From Opitutaceae bacterium (GTDB taxonomy: Bacteria; Verrucomicrobiota; Verrucomicrobiia; Opitutales; Opitutaceae), in contig PLXS01000013.1 in assembly GCA_003151515.1 (NCBI GenBank), positions 1 to 38,515 of the forward strand: DNA of 38,515 nt, read 5' to 3'. The notes below the pieces were generated by a model. It saw nothing but the letters and a program-made list of their open reading frames with translations. It had not been told where the DNA came from and ran no database searches. Position numbers and translations under genes: made by a program. Positions 1-7,883 of this stretch are shown here, one piece after another; positions within the stretch are counted from its first letter, which is position 1, and every line of letters begins with the position of its first letter.

Positions 1-2
1 GG

Positions 3-75
3 TGGACGCCGAGGGACTCGAACCCCCGACCCCCTCGGTGTAAACGAGGTGCTCTAACCACTGAGCTAGGCGTCC
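3..75 (-). tRNA. tRNA-Val (anticodon UAC)
   Basis: The reverse complement folds as a full cloverleaf. The acceptor stem is GGACGCC/GGCGTCC and the anticodon stem is CCTCG/CGAGG. The seven-base loop TTTACAC puts TAC at positions 34 to 36, which reads valine codons. The T loop TTCGAGT is normal. The discriminator base is A, and the two bases at the window edge read CC. Whether a full CCA tail is encoded cannot be seen because the window ends there. Confidence 0.95.
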
Positions 76-82
76 CTCCGAA

Positions 83-1132
83 TCAGACAGCTGCGAGGGC
101 CGCCTTAGGAGTTATCAATCCCTCGCGCACCATCAACTCAGCATTTTGCACCGCGTTGAGGGCCGCCCCCTTCCAGAGGTTGTCGCCGCTGACCCACAGG
201 GCTAGGCCGTTTGTGAGGGCCGTGTCGACGCGGATGCGTCCCACCCCGCACTTGACCTTGTTGCTGAACTCAAGCGGCGTCGGGTATTCCGCCCTTGCCG
301 GGTCGTCCACGAGCTCGGCGCCCGGAAACGCGGCTATCGCCTCCCTCGCCTTCTCGACGCTCACGGGGCGATCAAACTCGGCGTTTATCGCCACCGAGTG
401 GGCGCGCACAACCGGGACGCGTACGCACGTGGCAGAAACCGGAAGGTTGGGAAGGCCCATGATCTTGCGGCTCTCAAGCATCATCTTGGTCTCCTCTCCC
501 GTGTACCCGTCCGGCCCGAAGGTATCTACCTGCGGGATCACGTTGAAAGCAATCTGGTGGGGAAACACCTTGCGGGTGATGGCCGTGCCCTTTGCATGGG
601 CCTGAATCTGCGACTCGAGCTCGCTTATGCCCAGGGTCCCCATGCCGGAGACCGACTGGTAGGTCGCCATGATCAGGCGCTTGAGCCCGAAGCACTTGTG
701 CAGGGGCCACACCGCCATCAGGGCAACCGCGGTCGAGCAGTTTGGGTTCGCGATGATCCCCTTGTGACGCCGGAGCGCCTCGGGGTTGATCTCGGGGATC
801 ACCAGGGGGACGTCAGGGTCCAGGCGAAGGGCCGAGCTCTTGTCGATCACCAGGCATCCCGACCTGACCGCGTCGTGCGCGAGGGCGCGCGTAACCGTGC
901 TGCCAGCCGCAAAAAAGGCGATGTCAACACCTGCGAAGACCCCGTGCTTCGCCTCCTCCACGATGACGGGGCGGCCGGCGAACTTCACGGACTTCCCCAC
1001 CGACCGCGCCGAGGCGAACAGCCTCAGCGTCGAAACGGGAAAGCGCCGCTCCTCGAGAAGGCGCAGCAACTCTTGACCGACGGCGCCCGTGGCGCCGACG
1101 ATACCGACCGTGATGGATGCCGTCTTTTCCAT
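83..1132 (-). CDS. asd: aspartate-semialdehyde dehydrogenase
   Basis: This enzyme reduces aspartyl-4-phosphate to aspartate semialdehyde with NADPH, the branch step to lysine/diaminopimelate, threonine and methionine. The 349-residue product opens with the NADP-binding signature GIVGATGAVGQ. It carries the catalytic-cysteine motif NPNCST and the C-terminal dimerisation half, at normal family length. The open frame runs further upstream to 1318, but the extra 62 residues do not look like the family. The ATG at 1132 places the Rossmann motif about ten residues in, as expected. That ATG shares the palindrome CCATGG with the start codon of the divergent transpeptidase gene, so any upstream promoter would lie in that gene. 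No Shine-Dalgarno sequence is visible. thrB at 12121 belongs to the same pathway. Confidence 0.93.
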   Translation of the reverse strand: MEKTASITVGIVGATGAVGQELLRLLEERRFPVSTLRLFASARSVGKSVKFAGRPVIVEEAKHGVFAGVDIAFFAAGSTVTRALAHDAVRSGCLVIDKSSALRLDPDVPLVIPEINPEALRRHKGIIANPNCSTAVALMAVWPLHKCFGLKRLIMATYQSVSGMGTLGISELESQIQAHAKGTAITRKVFPHQIAFNVIPQVDTFGPDGYTGEETKMMLESRKIMGLPNLPVSATCVRVPVVRAHSVAINAEFDRPVSVEKAREAIAAFPGAELVDDPARAEYPTPLEFSNKVKCGVGRIRVDTALTNGLALWVSGDNLWKGAALNAVQNAELMVREGLITPKAALAAV

Positions 1133-1670
1133 GGATTCGTGTTGGGAATTGTTCAACAAAACCCGTTCTGCCCTCGGCATCAAGCCCGCAGACCGGATCC
1201 TGCTTGTGAGCATCGGGTCGTCGCTGCTGCAATTGCGCCGGAATGGCTCCGTGGTAACATCATACGTCGTATCGACTTCCAGAATGCCGCCGTCGAATGT
1301 CGCCAACTCACTGGGCACGCCTCGCGGGCTTCATGAGATAGCGGAGCGGATTGGGGGGGACCAGCCGGCCGGGATGGTATTCAAGTCCCGCATCCCCACC
1401 GGGCGCCACTACTCCGAGGTTGAGGAGGGCGGGCCCGGGCCCATGAACCTGATAACGAGCCGCATCCTGTGGCTGCGCGGCCTCGAGGCCGGGATCAACC
1501 AGGGCGACGGCGTGGACACCCACAGCAGGTACATCTACATCCACGGGACGCAGCGCGAGGAAAGGATTGGCGAGCCCATCAGCGCGGGGTGCGTCCTCAT
1601 GCGAAACCGCGACATCATTGAGCTTTACGACCAGGTGCGCGCCGGCGACCTGGTCTGGATCGGCGACTAG
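1131..1670 (+). CDS. L,D-transpeptidase (YkuD domain) protein
   Basis: The 179-residue product is essentially one YkuD domain, the cysteine transpeptidase fold that cross-links or modifies peptidoglycan. The active-site signature is visible: His138 in IYIHGT, then Ser151 and Cys154 in PISAGCVLM. No signal peptide or membrane segment is apparent, which is unusual for an enzyme acting in the periplasm. The start is uncertain. ATG 1131 fits the domain edge I recall for related proteins, but the frame is open from ATG 1089 and a TTG lies at 1149. With the 1131 start, the codon overlaps the asd start inside CCATGG. The gene converges on the P-type ATPase, and a hairpin spans both stop codons. Confidence 0.85.
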   Translation: MDSCWELFNKTRSALGIKPADRILLVSIGSSLLQLRRNGSVVTSYVVSTSRMPPSNVANSLGTPRGLHEIAERIGGDQPAGMVFKSRIPTGRHYSEVEEGGPGPMNLITSRILWLRGLEAGINQGDGVDTHSRYIYIHGTQREERIGEPISAGCVLMRNRDIIELYDQVRAGDLVWIGD

Positions 1671-1690
1671 GGGCCTGAGGAGCGCCCCTA
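1668..1690. terminator. shared hairpin between convergent genes
   Basis: TAGGGGC at 1668 to 1674 and GCCCCTA at 1684 to 1690 form a perfect seven-pair stem with a nine-base loop. The outer TAG is the stop codon of the transpeptidase, and the outer CTA is the stop codon of the ATPase on the other strand. The symmetry suits a bidirectional terminator, although neither side has a T-tract. Confidence 0.5.
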
Positions 1691-3931
1691 TCCGAGGTCC
1701 TCGAAGAGGAGCCTCAGCGAATTGACGCACACGACAACGGTGCTTCCCTCGTGGGCCACCACGCCCACGGCCAGGGGCACGGCCCCGAAGGCCGTCGCGA
1801 CCACCATGACGACGACGACACCCAGCGATATCGCCAGATTCTGGCGGATGATCGCCCGGGCGCGCCGGCTCAGGCGCTGCGCCGCGACAAAGTTCTCTAT
1901 CCGGTCGTTCATGAGAACGACCTCCGCCTGTTCGAGCGCCGCGTCGCTGCCGCGCGCCCCCATGGCGACCCCGACGTCGGAGGCCGCGATGCAAGGCGCG
2001 TCGTTCACCCCGTCGCCAACCATCGCCACCGTGCGGCCCCCCTCGCGAAGCCCGCGGATGGCCTCAACCTTCTGCTCGGGGGAAAGCCCGGACATCACCT
2101 CGTCTATCCCGATCTCCCGGGCCACGGACTCCGCCGCGTGCCTGCGGTCGCCCGTCAGCATCACGGTGCGAACCCCCATCGCCTTGAGGCTCCGAAGCAC
2201 GCCCGCGGACTCGGCGCGGATGGCGTCCCTTAGAAGCAGACGGCCGATGAGATCCCGCCCGACGACCCAAACCTCGCTGAACTGCGCGGGCGCGTCCGGG
2301 AGCGTCTTCGCCCAGCCGGCGAGCGGCCCGCCCTCAAGGAGCTCGCGGCGGCCGATGAAGAGCGTGGAGCCGCCCAGGCTGCCCTTCAGCCCCTGGCCTG
2401 TCATCGAGCGGAAATCCTCCACCTCGCGCAGTGCGACGCCGTCGGCCCTGACGCGTCTCAGGATCGCTCGGGCGATCGGGTGCTGCGACTTTGACTCGAG
2501 GGCGCCAGCCATCGCCAGGACCTCGGCCTCCTTACCGGGCGGGAAGCTCTCGATGCGTTCCACCGACAGCTCGCCCGTCGTCAGGGTGCCTGTCTTGTCC
2601 AGGGCGACGACGTCGACGTCCGCGAGCCGCTCGACCGCGGCCCCCCCCCGGAAAAGGATGCCGTGGCGCGCCCCGCGCGCGATCGAGGCGAGGATGGCCG
2701 ACGGGATCGAGAGCACGAGGGCGCACGGACTCGCGACCACCATGAGCGTCATGGCCCGGTAGAACGCCGACCTCACCCCCGTGGTGTTGTCGAACGGCGG
2801 CAGTCCGAAGCCCAACCACCAAACGAGGAACCCCGCGAGCGCGCCGCCTATCACCAGGTAGGTGTAGCCCGTTCCAAACCGGTCTGTGAACCGCTCGCTT
2901 GGCGCCCTCATCTTCTGCGCGGTCCGTATCAGGCGGATGATGCGCTCCAGCGTGCTTTCCGAGGGAAGGCGCGACACATCGGCATCCAGTGCCCCCCAGA
3001 GGTTGACCGTCCCGCTGAACACGGGCTCCCCCGGCCGCTTCTCGACCGGGACGGCCTCGCCCGTGATCGCCGACTCGTCGCACGAGCTTTCGCCACCCGT
3101 GACGATCCCGTCCGCAGCGAATGCCTCGCCGGGCCTGACCCTGATGCGTTGGCCGGGCCGAAGGTCCACGGCGTCGATTTCCCTCTCCGAGCCGTCGGAG
3201 AGGACGACCGTGGCGCGCTTCGGGGCGCTCTTCAGGAGTGCGCTCATCTCGCGCTGCGTGCGGTCGAGAGCGTAGCCCTCCATGGCGCCCGCGGCGGAGA
3301 AGAGCGTGAGCAGGAGCACGGCCTCGCCCCACGCCCCGACGAGGACCGCCCCCGCGGCGACAGCGAGCATGAGGAAATGGATGTCGATCTTTCGCTCGCG
3401 CAGGTTTTCCCATGAGTCGATCGCCGCGTCGAAACCCCCGGCCACGAGGCCGGCCGAGTAGATGGCCCTCGCAAGCCAAGGGACGCCCGGGGTGAACCGC
3501 CCCGCGAGCGCGCCCGCGACCCCGGCGCAGGCGCAGGCGCAGGACAGCAGGGCGAGCGTGCGCCAGTCCTCCTCGGCGTGCGGCGGCTTGCGGCCGGGCG
3601 CCTCCTCGGGCCAGCGGACCTCCCTCCACAGCCAGAGCCTCTCGGCGGTTTCGCAGGTCTCCCGCCCCACAATGGTGGCCCCGCCGTCGCGGCTGAGCCG
3701 GTATCCGGAAGGCGTCGCGCCCACGGGGGCCGCGGCCAGGCCCGCCTCGATGGCGGAGATGGTCCTCGCCAGGCGCTCCTCGAGGTCGGCCTGAGTCTCC
3801 CTGCCGATGGTGGCGACCGCGATGCGATGGGCCCCCGGATCGACGCGCACGGCGCTCACCCCGGGCTCCTGCCTGAGGAAGCTGACAAGGGCGTCGACCC
3901 AGTCTTCACCGTGGCCGGCGGGCGGCGTCAT
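1688..3931 (-). CDS. P1B-type heavy-metal-translocating ATPase (P1B-4-like)
   Basis: This is a metal-exporting P-type ATPase of the inner membrane, 747 residues from ATG 3931. The N-terminus (about residues 8 to 65) resembles an HMA domain but has no CxxC metal-binding pair. Membrane helices follow, then the actuator motif ITGEAVP, the membrane motif SPCALV (about 401 to 406), the phosphorylation site DKTGT (about 445 to 449) and the hinge GDGVNDAP. A late membrane motif HEGST sits before NSLRLL. SPC together with HEG-S/T is the known P1B-4 signature, linked to cobalt, iron or zinc export, so the substrate is inferred. The open frame extends to ATG 3988, but its first codons (MCIPSN) come from the terminal repeat of the inserted element, so 3931 is probably the native start. 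A GGCGCA triple repeat at 3524 to 3543 encodes an alternating Ala-Cys run in the first membrane helix. Confidence 0.9.
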   Translation of the reverse strand: MTPPAGHGEDWVDALVSFLRQEPGVSAVRVDPGAHRIAVATIGRETQADLEERLARTISAIEAGLAAAPVGATPSGYRLSRDGGATIVGRETCETAERLWLWREVRWPEEAPGRKPPHAEEDWRTLALLSCACACAGVAGALAGRFTPGVPWLARAIYSAGLVAGGFDAAIDSWENLRERKIDIHFLMLAVAAGAVLVGAWGEAVLLLTLFSAAGAMEGYALDRTQREMSALLKSAPKRATVVLSDGSEREIDAVDLRPGQRIRVRPGEAFAADGIVTGGESSCDESAITGEAVPVEKRPGEPVFSGTVNLWGALDADVSRLPSESTLERIIRLIRTAQKMRAPSERFTDRFGTGYTYLVIGGALAGFLVWWLGFGLPPFDNTTGVRSAFYRAMTLMVVASPCALVLSIPSAILASIARGARHGILFRGGAAVERLADVDVVALDKTGTLTTGELSVERIESFPPGKEAEVLAMAGALESKSQHPIARAILRRVRADGVALREVEDFRSMTGQGLKGSLGGSTLFIGRRELLEGGPLAGWAKTLPDAPAQFSEVWVVGRDLIGRLLLRDAIRAESAGVLRSLKAMGVRTVMLTGDRRHAAESVAREIGIDEVMSGLSPEQKVEAIRGLREGGRTVAMVGDGVNDAPCIAASDVGVAMGARGSDAALEQAEVVLMNDRIENFVAAQRLSRRARAIIRQNLAISLGVVVVMVVATAFGAVPLAVGVVAHEGSTVVVCVNSLRLLFEDLG

Positions 3932-3970
3932 AGGCCAAAAGTCGCACCGGCCCGATTCCTGCGCAAATTC

Positions 3971-3997
3971 ATTACTGGGTATGCACATGACTCAACC
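3971..3997 (+). repeat. left terminal inverted repeat of the element
   Basis: This 27-bp arm is the exact reverse complement of 4120-4146. On the minus strand it contains an ATG at 3988 that opens the ATPase reading frame with MCIPSN. Confidence 0.9.
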
Positions 3998-4119
3998 ATC
4001 TACTAGGGGTTGTGGGTGCGGATTGCGTCGAACAGGTTCGAGTGGCGTCGCAAGAGCTTGTTGTACGATGGAATGGAGTGGTTTCTCTACGATGGCGCAA
4101 ACCACCACGGGTAGTGGTC

Positions 4120-4146
4120 GGTTGAGTCATGTGCATACCCAGTAAT
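4120..4146 (-). repeat. right terminal inverted repeat of the element
   Basis: This is the matching 27-bp arm. It contains an ATG at 4129 that opens the helicase reading frame, again with MCIPSN. Both flanking genes therefore have a potential start codon donated by the element. Confidence 0.9.
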
Positions 4147-4194
4147 TCATTTGCTCCCCGGGTGGCGCGACCCCTTCGTCTCGGGGAACGCCCC

Positions 4195-6270
4195 ATGATT
4201 GGCATCCGCGATGACACCGCCCCAGCACCGCCCACGCCGAGCCGAGCTTTGCAGCTGGCGGCGCGGGCCTTCGCGGAGGGCGGCTGGCTGCAGGAGGCCA
4301 TGGGCCTCGAGCACCGGGCCGGCCAGGAGAGGATGGCCAACGCGGTCGCCGAGGCCTTCCGGTGCGACGAGCCGTTGCTCTTCGAGGCGGGCACCGGGAT
4401 AGGCAAGTCCCTCGCCTACCTCGTGCCCGGGATCATCCACGCCACGGACTGCGGCCGCCAGATGATCGTGTCGACGCACACGATCTCGCTCCAGGAGCAG
4501 GTCGAGAAGAACGACCTGCCCCTGTGCAGGCGCCTGTTCGGCCTCGTCCCCGAGCTCGCCCGCTACGGAGGGTTCGCCGCGACGGTCCTCGTCGGCAAGT
4601 CGAACTACCTGTGCACGTCCAGGCTTTCGCACGCGCTGGCCGAGCGGGCGAGCCTCTTTGACGACGCCGGCTACGCGGAGCTCGTGCGCATCGCGGACTG
4701 GGCGGCGGCGACGCCGACCGGCCTGCGGCACGACCTGCAGCCGCCGCCGGACCCCGAGGTCTGGGACGCGGTGAACGCCGACTCCTCCGCGTGCTCGAGG
4801 AGGAGCTGCGACTGCGCGAGGTGCTTCTACCAGCGGGCGCGCGCGCGGGTGCGCTCGGCCCAGGTGATCGTCGTCAACCACGCGCTCCTCTTCTCGCTGA
4901 TCAGCGCCGGCGGCGCCCGGGCCGAGGGCGCGGCGGCCGACGCTGGGGGGGTGCTCTTCCCCGGGGACTTTGCCGTCCTCGACGAGGCGCACACGGTGCC
5001 CGAGGTGGCCCAGGAGAGCTTCGGCCTGTCGCTCAGCAGCCTCGGGGTCGAGCGCTCGCTCAGGCACCTCTACAACCCGAAGACGAGGCGCGGGATCATG
5101 GCTAGGCGGGCGGACGCCGAGCTGCGCCAGAAGGTCGCCGACGCCCTCGAGGCGTCGGCGCAGTTCTTCGCGTTCCTCTGCGGCGGGCTCCTCGCCGAGC
5201 GCTCTGTCGTGCGCGTCAGGGAGCCGGGCGTCGCCGAGGCCCTTCCCTGCGAACCGCTCGCGACCCTGGAGCGCTGCGTCGCCAAGGCCGCCGACACGCT
5301 CGAGGACGGCCGCGAGCGCGACGAGCTCCTCGAGCAGAGGGGTCGTCTTCGCGCCATCCGAGGCGCGGTCGACGAGTGGCTGGGCCTGTCGAACGCCGGC
5401 CATGTCTACTGGGCGGAGCGTTCAGGGCGCAGGCAGACGATCGTCACCCTGAGGAGCGCCCCCGTCGATGTGGCCCCGGAGCTCGAGCGCTGCCTGTTCG
5501 GCGCGGGCGTCAGCGTCGTCTGCACGAGCGCGACGCTCGCCGTCGGGGGCGAGATTGGGCCCTTCGCGGCCAAGGTCGGCGCCTCCGCGGCGAGGGCGGA
5601 GATCGCGGGCTCCCCGTTCGACTTCGAGAGCAACATGCGCGTCTTCGTCGCCGCGGACATCCCCCTGCCCTCTCAGGAGGAGTCGCGCACGTCGATAGAC
5701 GCGCTGGCGGACTACGCCGGCTTCTGCTGCGCCAGGGTCCGGGGCGGCTCGCTCGTCCTCTTCACGAGCTACCGCGACATGCAAGCCGTGGCGGCGATCG
5801 TGGGGCCGCAGCTGGCGGCCCAGGGCCGGCCCTTCCTCATGCAGGGGGGCGGGCTCTCGAGGACCGAGCTCGTGCAGCGGATGAGGTCGGCGGGCGACGC
5901 GGTCCTCTTCGGCACCGACAGCTTCTGGATTGGGATCGACGTTCCCGGGGACGCGCTCTCGCAGGTGATCATCGCCCGCCTGCCCTTCAGGCCCCCGACG
6001 CACCCCATAGCCGAGGCGCAGGCTGACCTCGTGCGCGCGCGCGGCGGGGACCCCTTCGGCGAGCTGACGCTGCCTGTGGCGCTGATACAGTTCCGCCAGG
6101 GCGTCGGTCGGCTCATCCGCACAAAGGCGGACCGCGGCGTCATCACCATCCTCGACAGCCGCGTCCTCGCCAAGTCCTACGGGCGGCTTTTTGTCCGGAG
6201 CCTCCCGAAGACGGAGTTCGCGAGGCTCACGCGCGAGAACCGCGACGAGCTATTTCGTCCTTTCACCTGA
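4195..6270 (+). CDS. DinG/XPD-family ATP-dependent DNA helicase
   Basis: This is a superfamily 2 helicase of the DinG type, a 5'-3' DNA unwinding enzyme used in repair and replication-fork clearance. From ATG 4195 it has 691 residues. Visible motifs are Walker A EAGTGIGKS (about residues 64 to 72), the DEAH box in LDEAHTVPE, and motif VI QFRQGVGRLIRT near the C-terminus. Between motifs I and II lie cysteines in NYLCTSR and CSRRSCDCARC, consistent with the Fe-S cluster of the XPD/DinG group. The frame is open back to ATG 4129, but those extra codons come from the element's terminal repeat. The PP2C phosphatase gene follows 30 bases downstream on the same strand. Confidence 0.9.
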   Translation: MIGIRDDTAPAPPTPSRALQLAARAFAEGGWLQEAMGLEHRAGQERMANAVAEAFRCDEPLLFEAGTGIGKSLAYLVPGIIHATDCGRQMIVSTHTISLQEQVEKNDLPLCRRLFGLVPELARYGGFAATVLVGKSNYLCTSRLSHALAERASLFDDAGYAELVRIADWAAATPTGLRHDLQPPPDPEVWDAVNADSSACSRRSCDCARCFYQRARARVRSAQVIVVNHALLFSLISAGGARAEGAAADAGGVLFPGDFAVLDEAHTVPEVAQESFGLSLSSLGVERSLRHLYNPKTRRGIMARRADAELRQKVADALEASAQFFAFLCGGLLAERSVVRVREPGVAEALPCEPLATLERCVAKAADTLEDGRERDELLEQRGRLRAIRGAVDEWLGLSNAGHVYWAERSGRRQTIVTLRSAPVDVAPELERCLFGAGVSVVCTSATLAVGGEIGPFAAKVGASAARAEIAGSPFDFESNMRVFVAADIPLPSQEESRTSIDALADYAGFCCARVRGGSLVLFTSYRDMQAVAAIVGPQLAAQGRPFLMQGGGLSRTELVQRMRSAGDAVLFGTDSFWIGIDVPGDALSQVIIARLPFRPPTHPIAEAQADLVRARGGDPFGELTLPVALIQFRQGVGRLIRTKADRGVITILDSRVLAKSYGRLFVRSLPKTEFARLTRENRDELFRPFT

Positions 6271-6300
6271 ACCTCGGCGGCGTATCCTTGCACCCTTCCA

Positions 6301-7023
6301 ATGACCCTCCTTCGCGCCGCGAGCTTCTCCGACATTGGCAAGGTCAGAAAGGAGAACGAGGATCGCGTCCTGTTCAACGAGGCGGCGCTGCTGTTCGGCG
6401 TAGCTGACGGCGTCGGCGGCCTCCCCGGGGGGGCCGAGGCCGCCCAGGCTGCGGTCGACTACGTGAACGCTGCCGTGCAGGCCGTGCCTCGCGACGCCGA
6501 GCTGGACCTGAAGGCGATCGTCACGGCGGCAAACGACGCCGTGGTCAGCCTGGGGCTGCGGCTTAGTCCGGGCCTGGGGATCGGCTCGACCCTCACGATC
6601 GCGTGCATCCGCGCCTCGAGGCTCAGGCTGGCCCACGTCGGCGACTCGCGCGCGTTCTCCCTGAGGGACGGCGAGCTTGTGCACCTCACCGAGGACCATT
6701 CCGTCGAGAACGAGGCCCGCCGGCGCAGGGCCCGCGGCGAGGTCGTCTACTACAGCGAGTCCCAGCGCGGCGCGCTCACCCGCTGCATCGGCCAGGCGCT
6801 CCCCCCCGAGGTGGACCTTCTCGAGCTGCCGCTCGCGGCCGGCGACCGCTACCTCTTCTGCACGGACGGCATCACGCGCCTCGTGACCGAGCGCGAGCTG
6901 CGCGAGATCGCAGCGGCGGGGGGCACGCCCTTCGCGATCGTCCACGGCCTCGTGGAGCTTGCGGTCAAGCGCGGCGGGCCGGACAACGCCTCGGCGGTCG
7001 CCATCATCGTCGACGCGCCGTAG
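6301..7023 (+). CDS. PP2C-family serine/threonine protein phosphatase
   Basis: The 240-residue protein is a single PP2C domain of the Stp1 type, a metal-dependent Ser/Thr phosphatase. The motif series is complete: GKVRKENED at the N-terminus, GVADGVGG with the metal-binding aspartate, GSTLTIA, HVGDSRAF, LFCTDGITRLV and GGPDNAS near the end. No membrane segment is seen, so it is probably cytoplasmic and acts on Hanks-type kinase targets, but no kinase gene lies in the window. It sits 30 bases after the helicase gene, likely on the same transcript. It converges on the HTH-MBL gene with eight bases between stop codons. Confidence 0.9.
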   Translation: MTLLRAASFSDIGKVRKENEDRVLFNEAALLFGVADGVGGLPGGAEAAQAAVDYVNAAVQAVPRDAELDLKAIVTAANDAVVSLGLRLSPGLGIGSTLTIACIRASRLRLAHVGDSRAFSLRDGELVHLTEDHSVENEARRRRARGEVVYYSESQRGALTRCIGQALPPEVDLLELPLAAGDRYLFCTDGITRLVTERELREIAAAGGTPFAIVHGLVELAVKRGGPDNASAVAIIVDAP

Positions 7024-7034
7024 GGCCGCGCCTA
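7021..7034. terminator. short stop-codon hairpin between convergent genes
   Basis: TAGG at 7021-7024 and CCTA at 7031-7034 form a four-pair stem with a GC-rich six-base loop. The arms contain the phosphatase stop (TAG) and the MBL gene stop (CTA). It is weak as a terminator and is listed because it repeats the arrangement at 1668 and 14699. Confidence 0.3.
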
Positions 7035-7883
7035 GGACACGAACGGGTTGAAGCGAAGCTCGTTTCCCGCCGTGGTCATCGGGCCGTGGCCCGGGGCGAC
7101 CACGGTGTCCTCAGGCACCGCGGCCAGGACCCGCCGCAGGTGCTCCCTGAGCTGCCTCTTGCAGTGGTAGGGGCCGCCCGCCGACCCGGCGAAGACCAGG
7201 TCTCCCGAGACGAGGAGCGAGCGCGCGGACGCAACCTGCGTCGAGCGCACATGGTAGCAGTTGTGCATCGCGCAGTGGCCCGGGGTCCTGAACGCCGTCA
7301 CCGCCAAGTCCCCCAGGGCGACCGTCTCCCCCTCGCCCATAGGGAGGCCGTGCGCAACGCAGGCCCCCGCCGGGATGCGGGCCCCGCCGACCCGGAACCT
7401 CTCCGCGGCCCAGGGAAGGCCGCCCGCGTGCTCCGCCTCGATGTGCGTAACGAAGATGGCGTCGATAACCGGCACCTGCCTCGGCCAGACCCCCTCGAGG
7501 GCGCCCGCCCCGGGGCCAGTGTCAAATAGGAGCCCCGGGCCGGCCGGGCCGCCCTGGACAACGTAGGCGTTGACGACCCCGATCCCGTGCGCCATCCGCA
7601 GCGGCCACAGCTGGAAGGGAAGCCCGTCGGCCCCCGGCAGTGGGTATTTGCCCGACGCGAGGGCGCACAGGCCGACCTCGTTCAGGCCGAGCGCGGCGGC
7701 GAGCCTGGAGCATTCCGCGGCTCCGAGTTCGGGGCGGTAGTCGATGGCGTCCAGGATCCGCGAGACGGCGACCCCTGACCTCTCGGCCAGCGCCTCGGGC
7801 GTCAGACCCGCGCAGTTCATCGCCTTCTCGAGCACGTCGCCGAGCTCGTCTTCAAGCGCGATCCGCTGGGAGTCCACCGCCAT
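7032..7883 (-). CDS. HTH domain fused to a metallo-beta-lactamase-fold protein with flavodiiron-like ligands
   Basis: From ATG 7883 the product has 283 residues. Residues 10 to 78 look like an XRE-type helix-turn-helix (LTPEALAERSGVAVSRI, then a second helical repeat). The rest is a metallo-beta-lactamase fold. Its first metal motif reads THIEAEHAGG (His147, Glu149, Glu151, His152) instead of the hydrolase form HxHxDH. Later ligand motifs are TPGHCAMH, SGDLVF and PGHGP. HxE-x-D/E-H is the arrangement known from the diiron centres of flavodiiron proteins and related oxygen-binding sensors, so a redox or oxygen-sensing regulator is possible; this is inference. The frame is open to 8033, but those codons have no homology I recognise and would overlap the divergent pyrE start. 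Confidence 0.75.
   Translation of the reverse strand: MAVDSQRIALEDELGDVLEKAMNCAGLTPEALAERSGVAVSRILDAIDYRPELGAAECSRLAAALGLNEVGLCALASGKYPLPGADGLPFQLWPLRMAHGIGVVNAYVVQGGPAGPGLLFDTGPGAGALEGVWPRQVPVIDAIFVTHIEAEHAGGLPWAAERFRVGGARIPAGACVAHGLPMGEGETVALGDLAVTAFRTPGHCAMHNCYHVRSTQVASARSLLVSGDLVFAGSAGGPYHCKRQLREHLRRVLAAVPEDTVVAPGHGPMTTAGNELRFNPFVS

Larger units (their letters stand above)
3967..4150. mobile_element. 172-bp transposase-less inverted-repeat element (MITE-like) with 6-bp target duplication
   Basis: A perfect 27-bp inverted repeat lies at 3971-3997 and 4120-4146, with outer end reading ATTACTGGGTATGCACATGA. The sequence ATTCAT occurs directly at 3967-3972 and 4145-4150. This is best explained as a 6-bp target duplication around a 172-bp element (3973 to 4144) with 25-bp terminal repeats. 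Removing the element and one copy restores GCAAATTCATTTGC, a 14-bp dyad, so the insertion hit a palindrome between two divergent genes. Inside are a second dyad (TCGAAC-AG-GTTCGA, 4028-4041) and a 34-codon frame from TTG 4010 to TAG 4114 with no recognisable product. There is no transposase. An alternative reading is a TA duplication of the IS630/mariner type with ends CTGGG/CCCAG. I do not recognise the family. Confidence 0.75.

Noticed and set aside
398..1336. Long open frame antisense to asd, and many similar long frames on both strands across the window
   Set aside because: High G+C removes stop codons from shadow frames. Their translations are Arg, Ala, Gly and Pro rich without any family motif, while the opposite frame encodes a clear enzyme.
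2640..2652. Nine-C homopolymer in the P1B-4-like ATPase as a possible frameshift
   Set aside because: The reading frame is intact across it (FRGGAAVERL) and matches the family.
4010..4114. Small 34-codon frame inside the inverted-repeat element
   Set aside because: It begins with TTG, has no recognisable motif or ribosome-binding site, and contains a simple internal repeat (YDG). I cannot support it as a gene.
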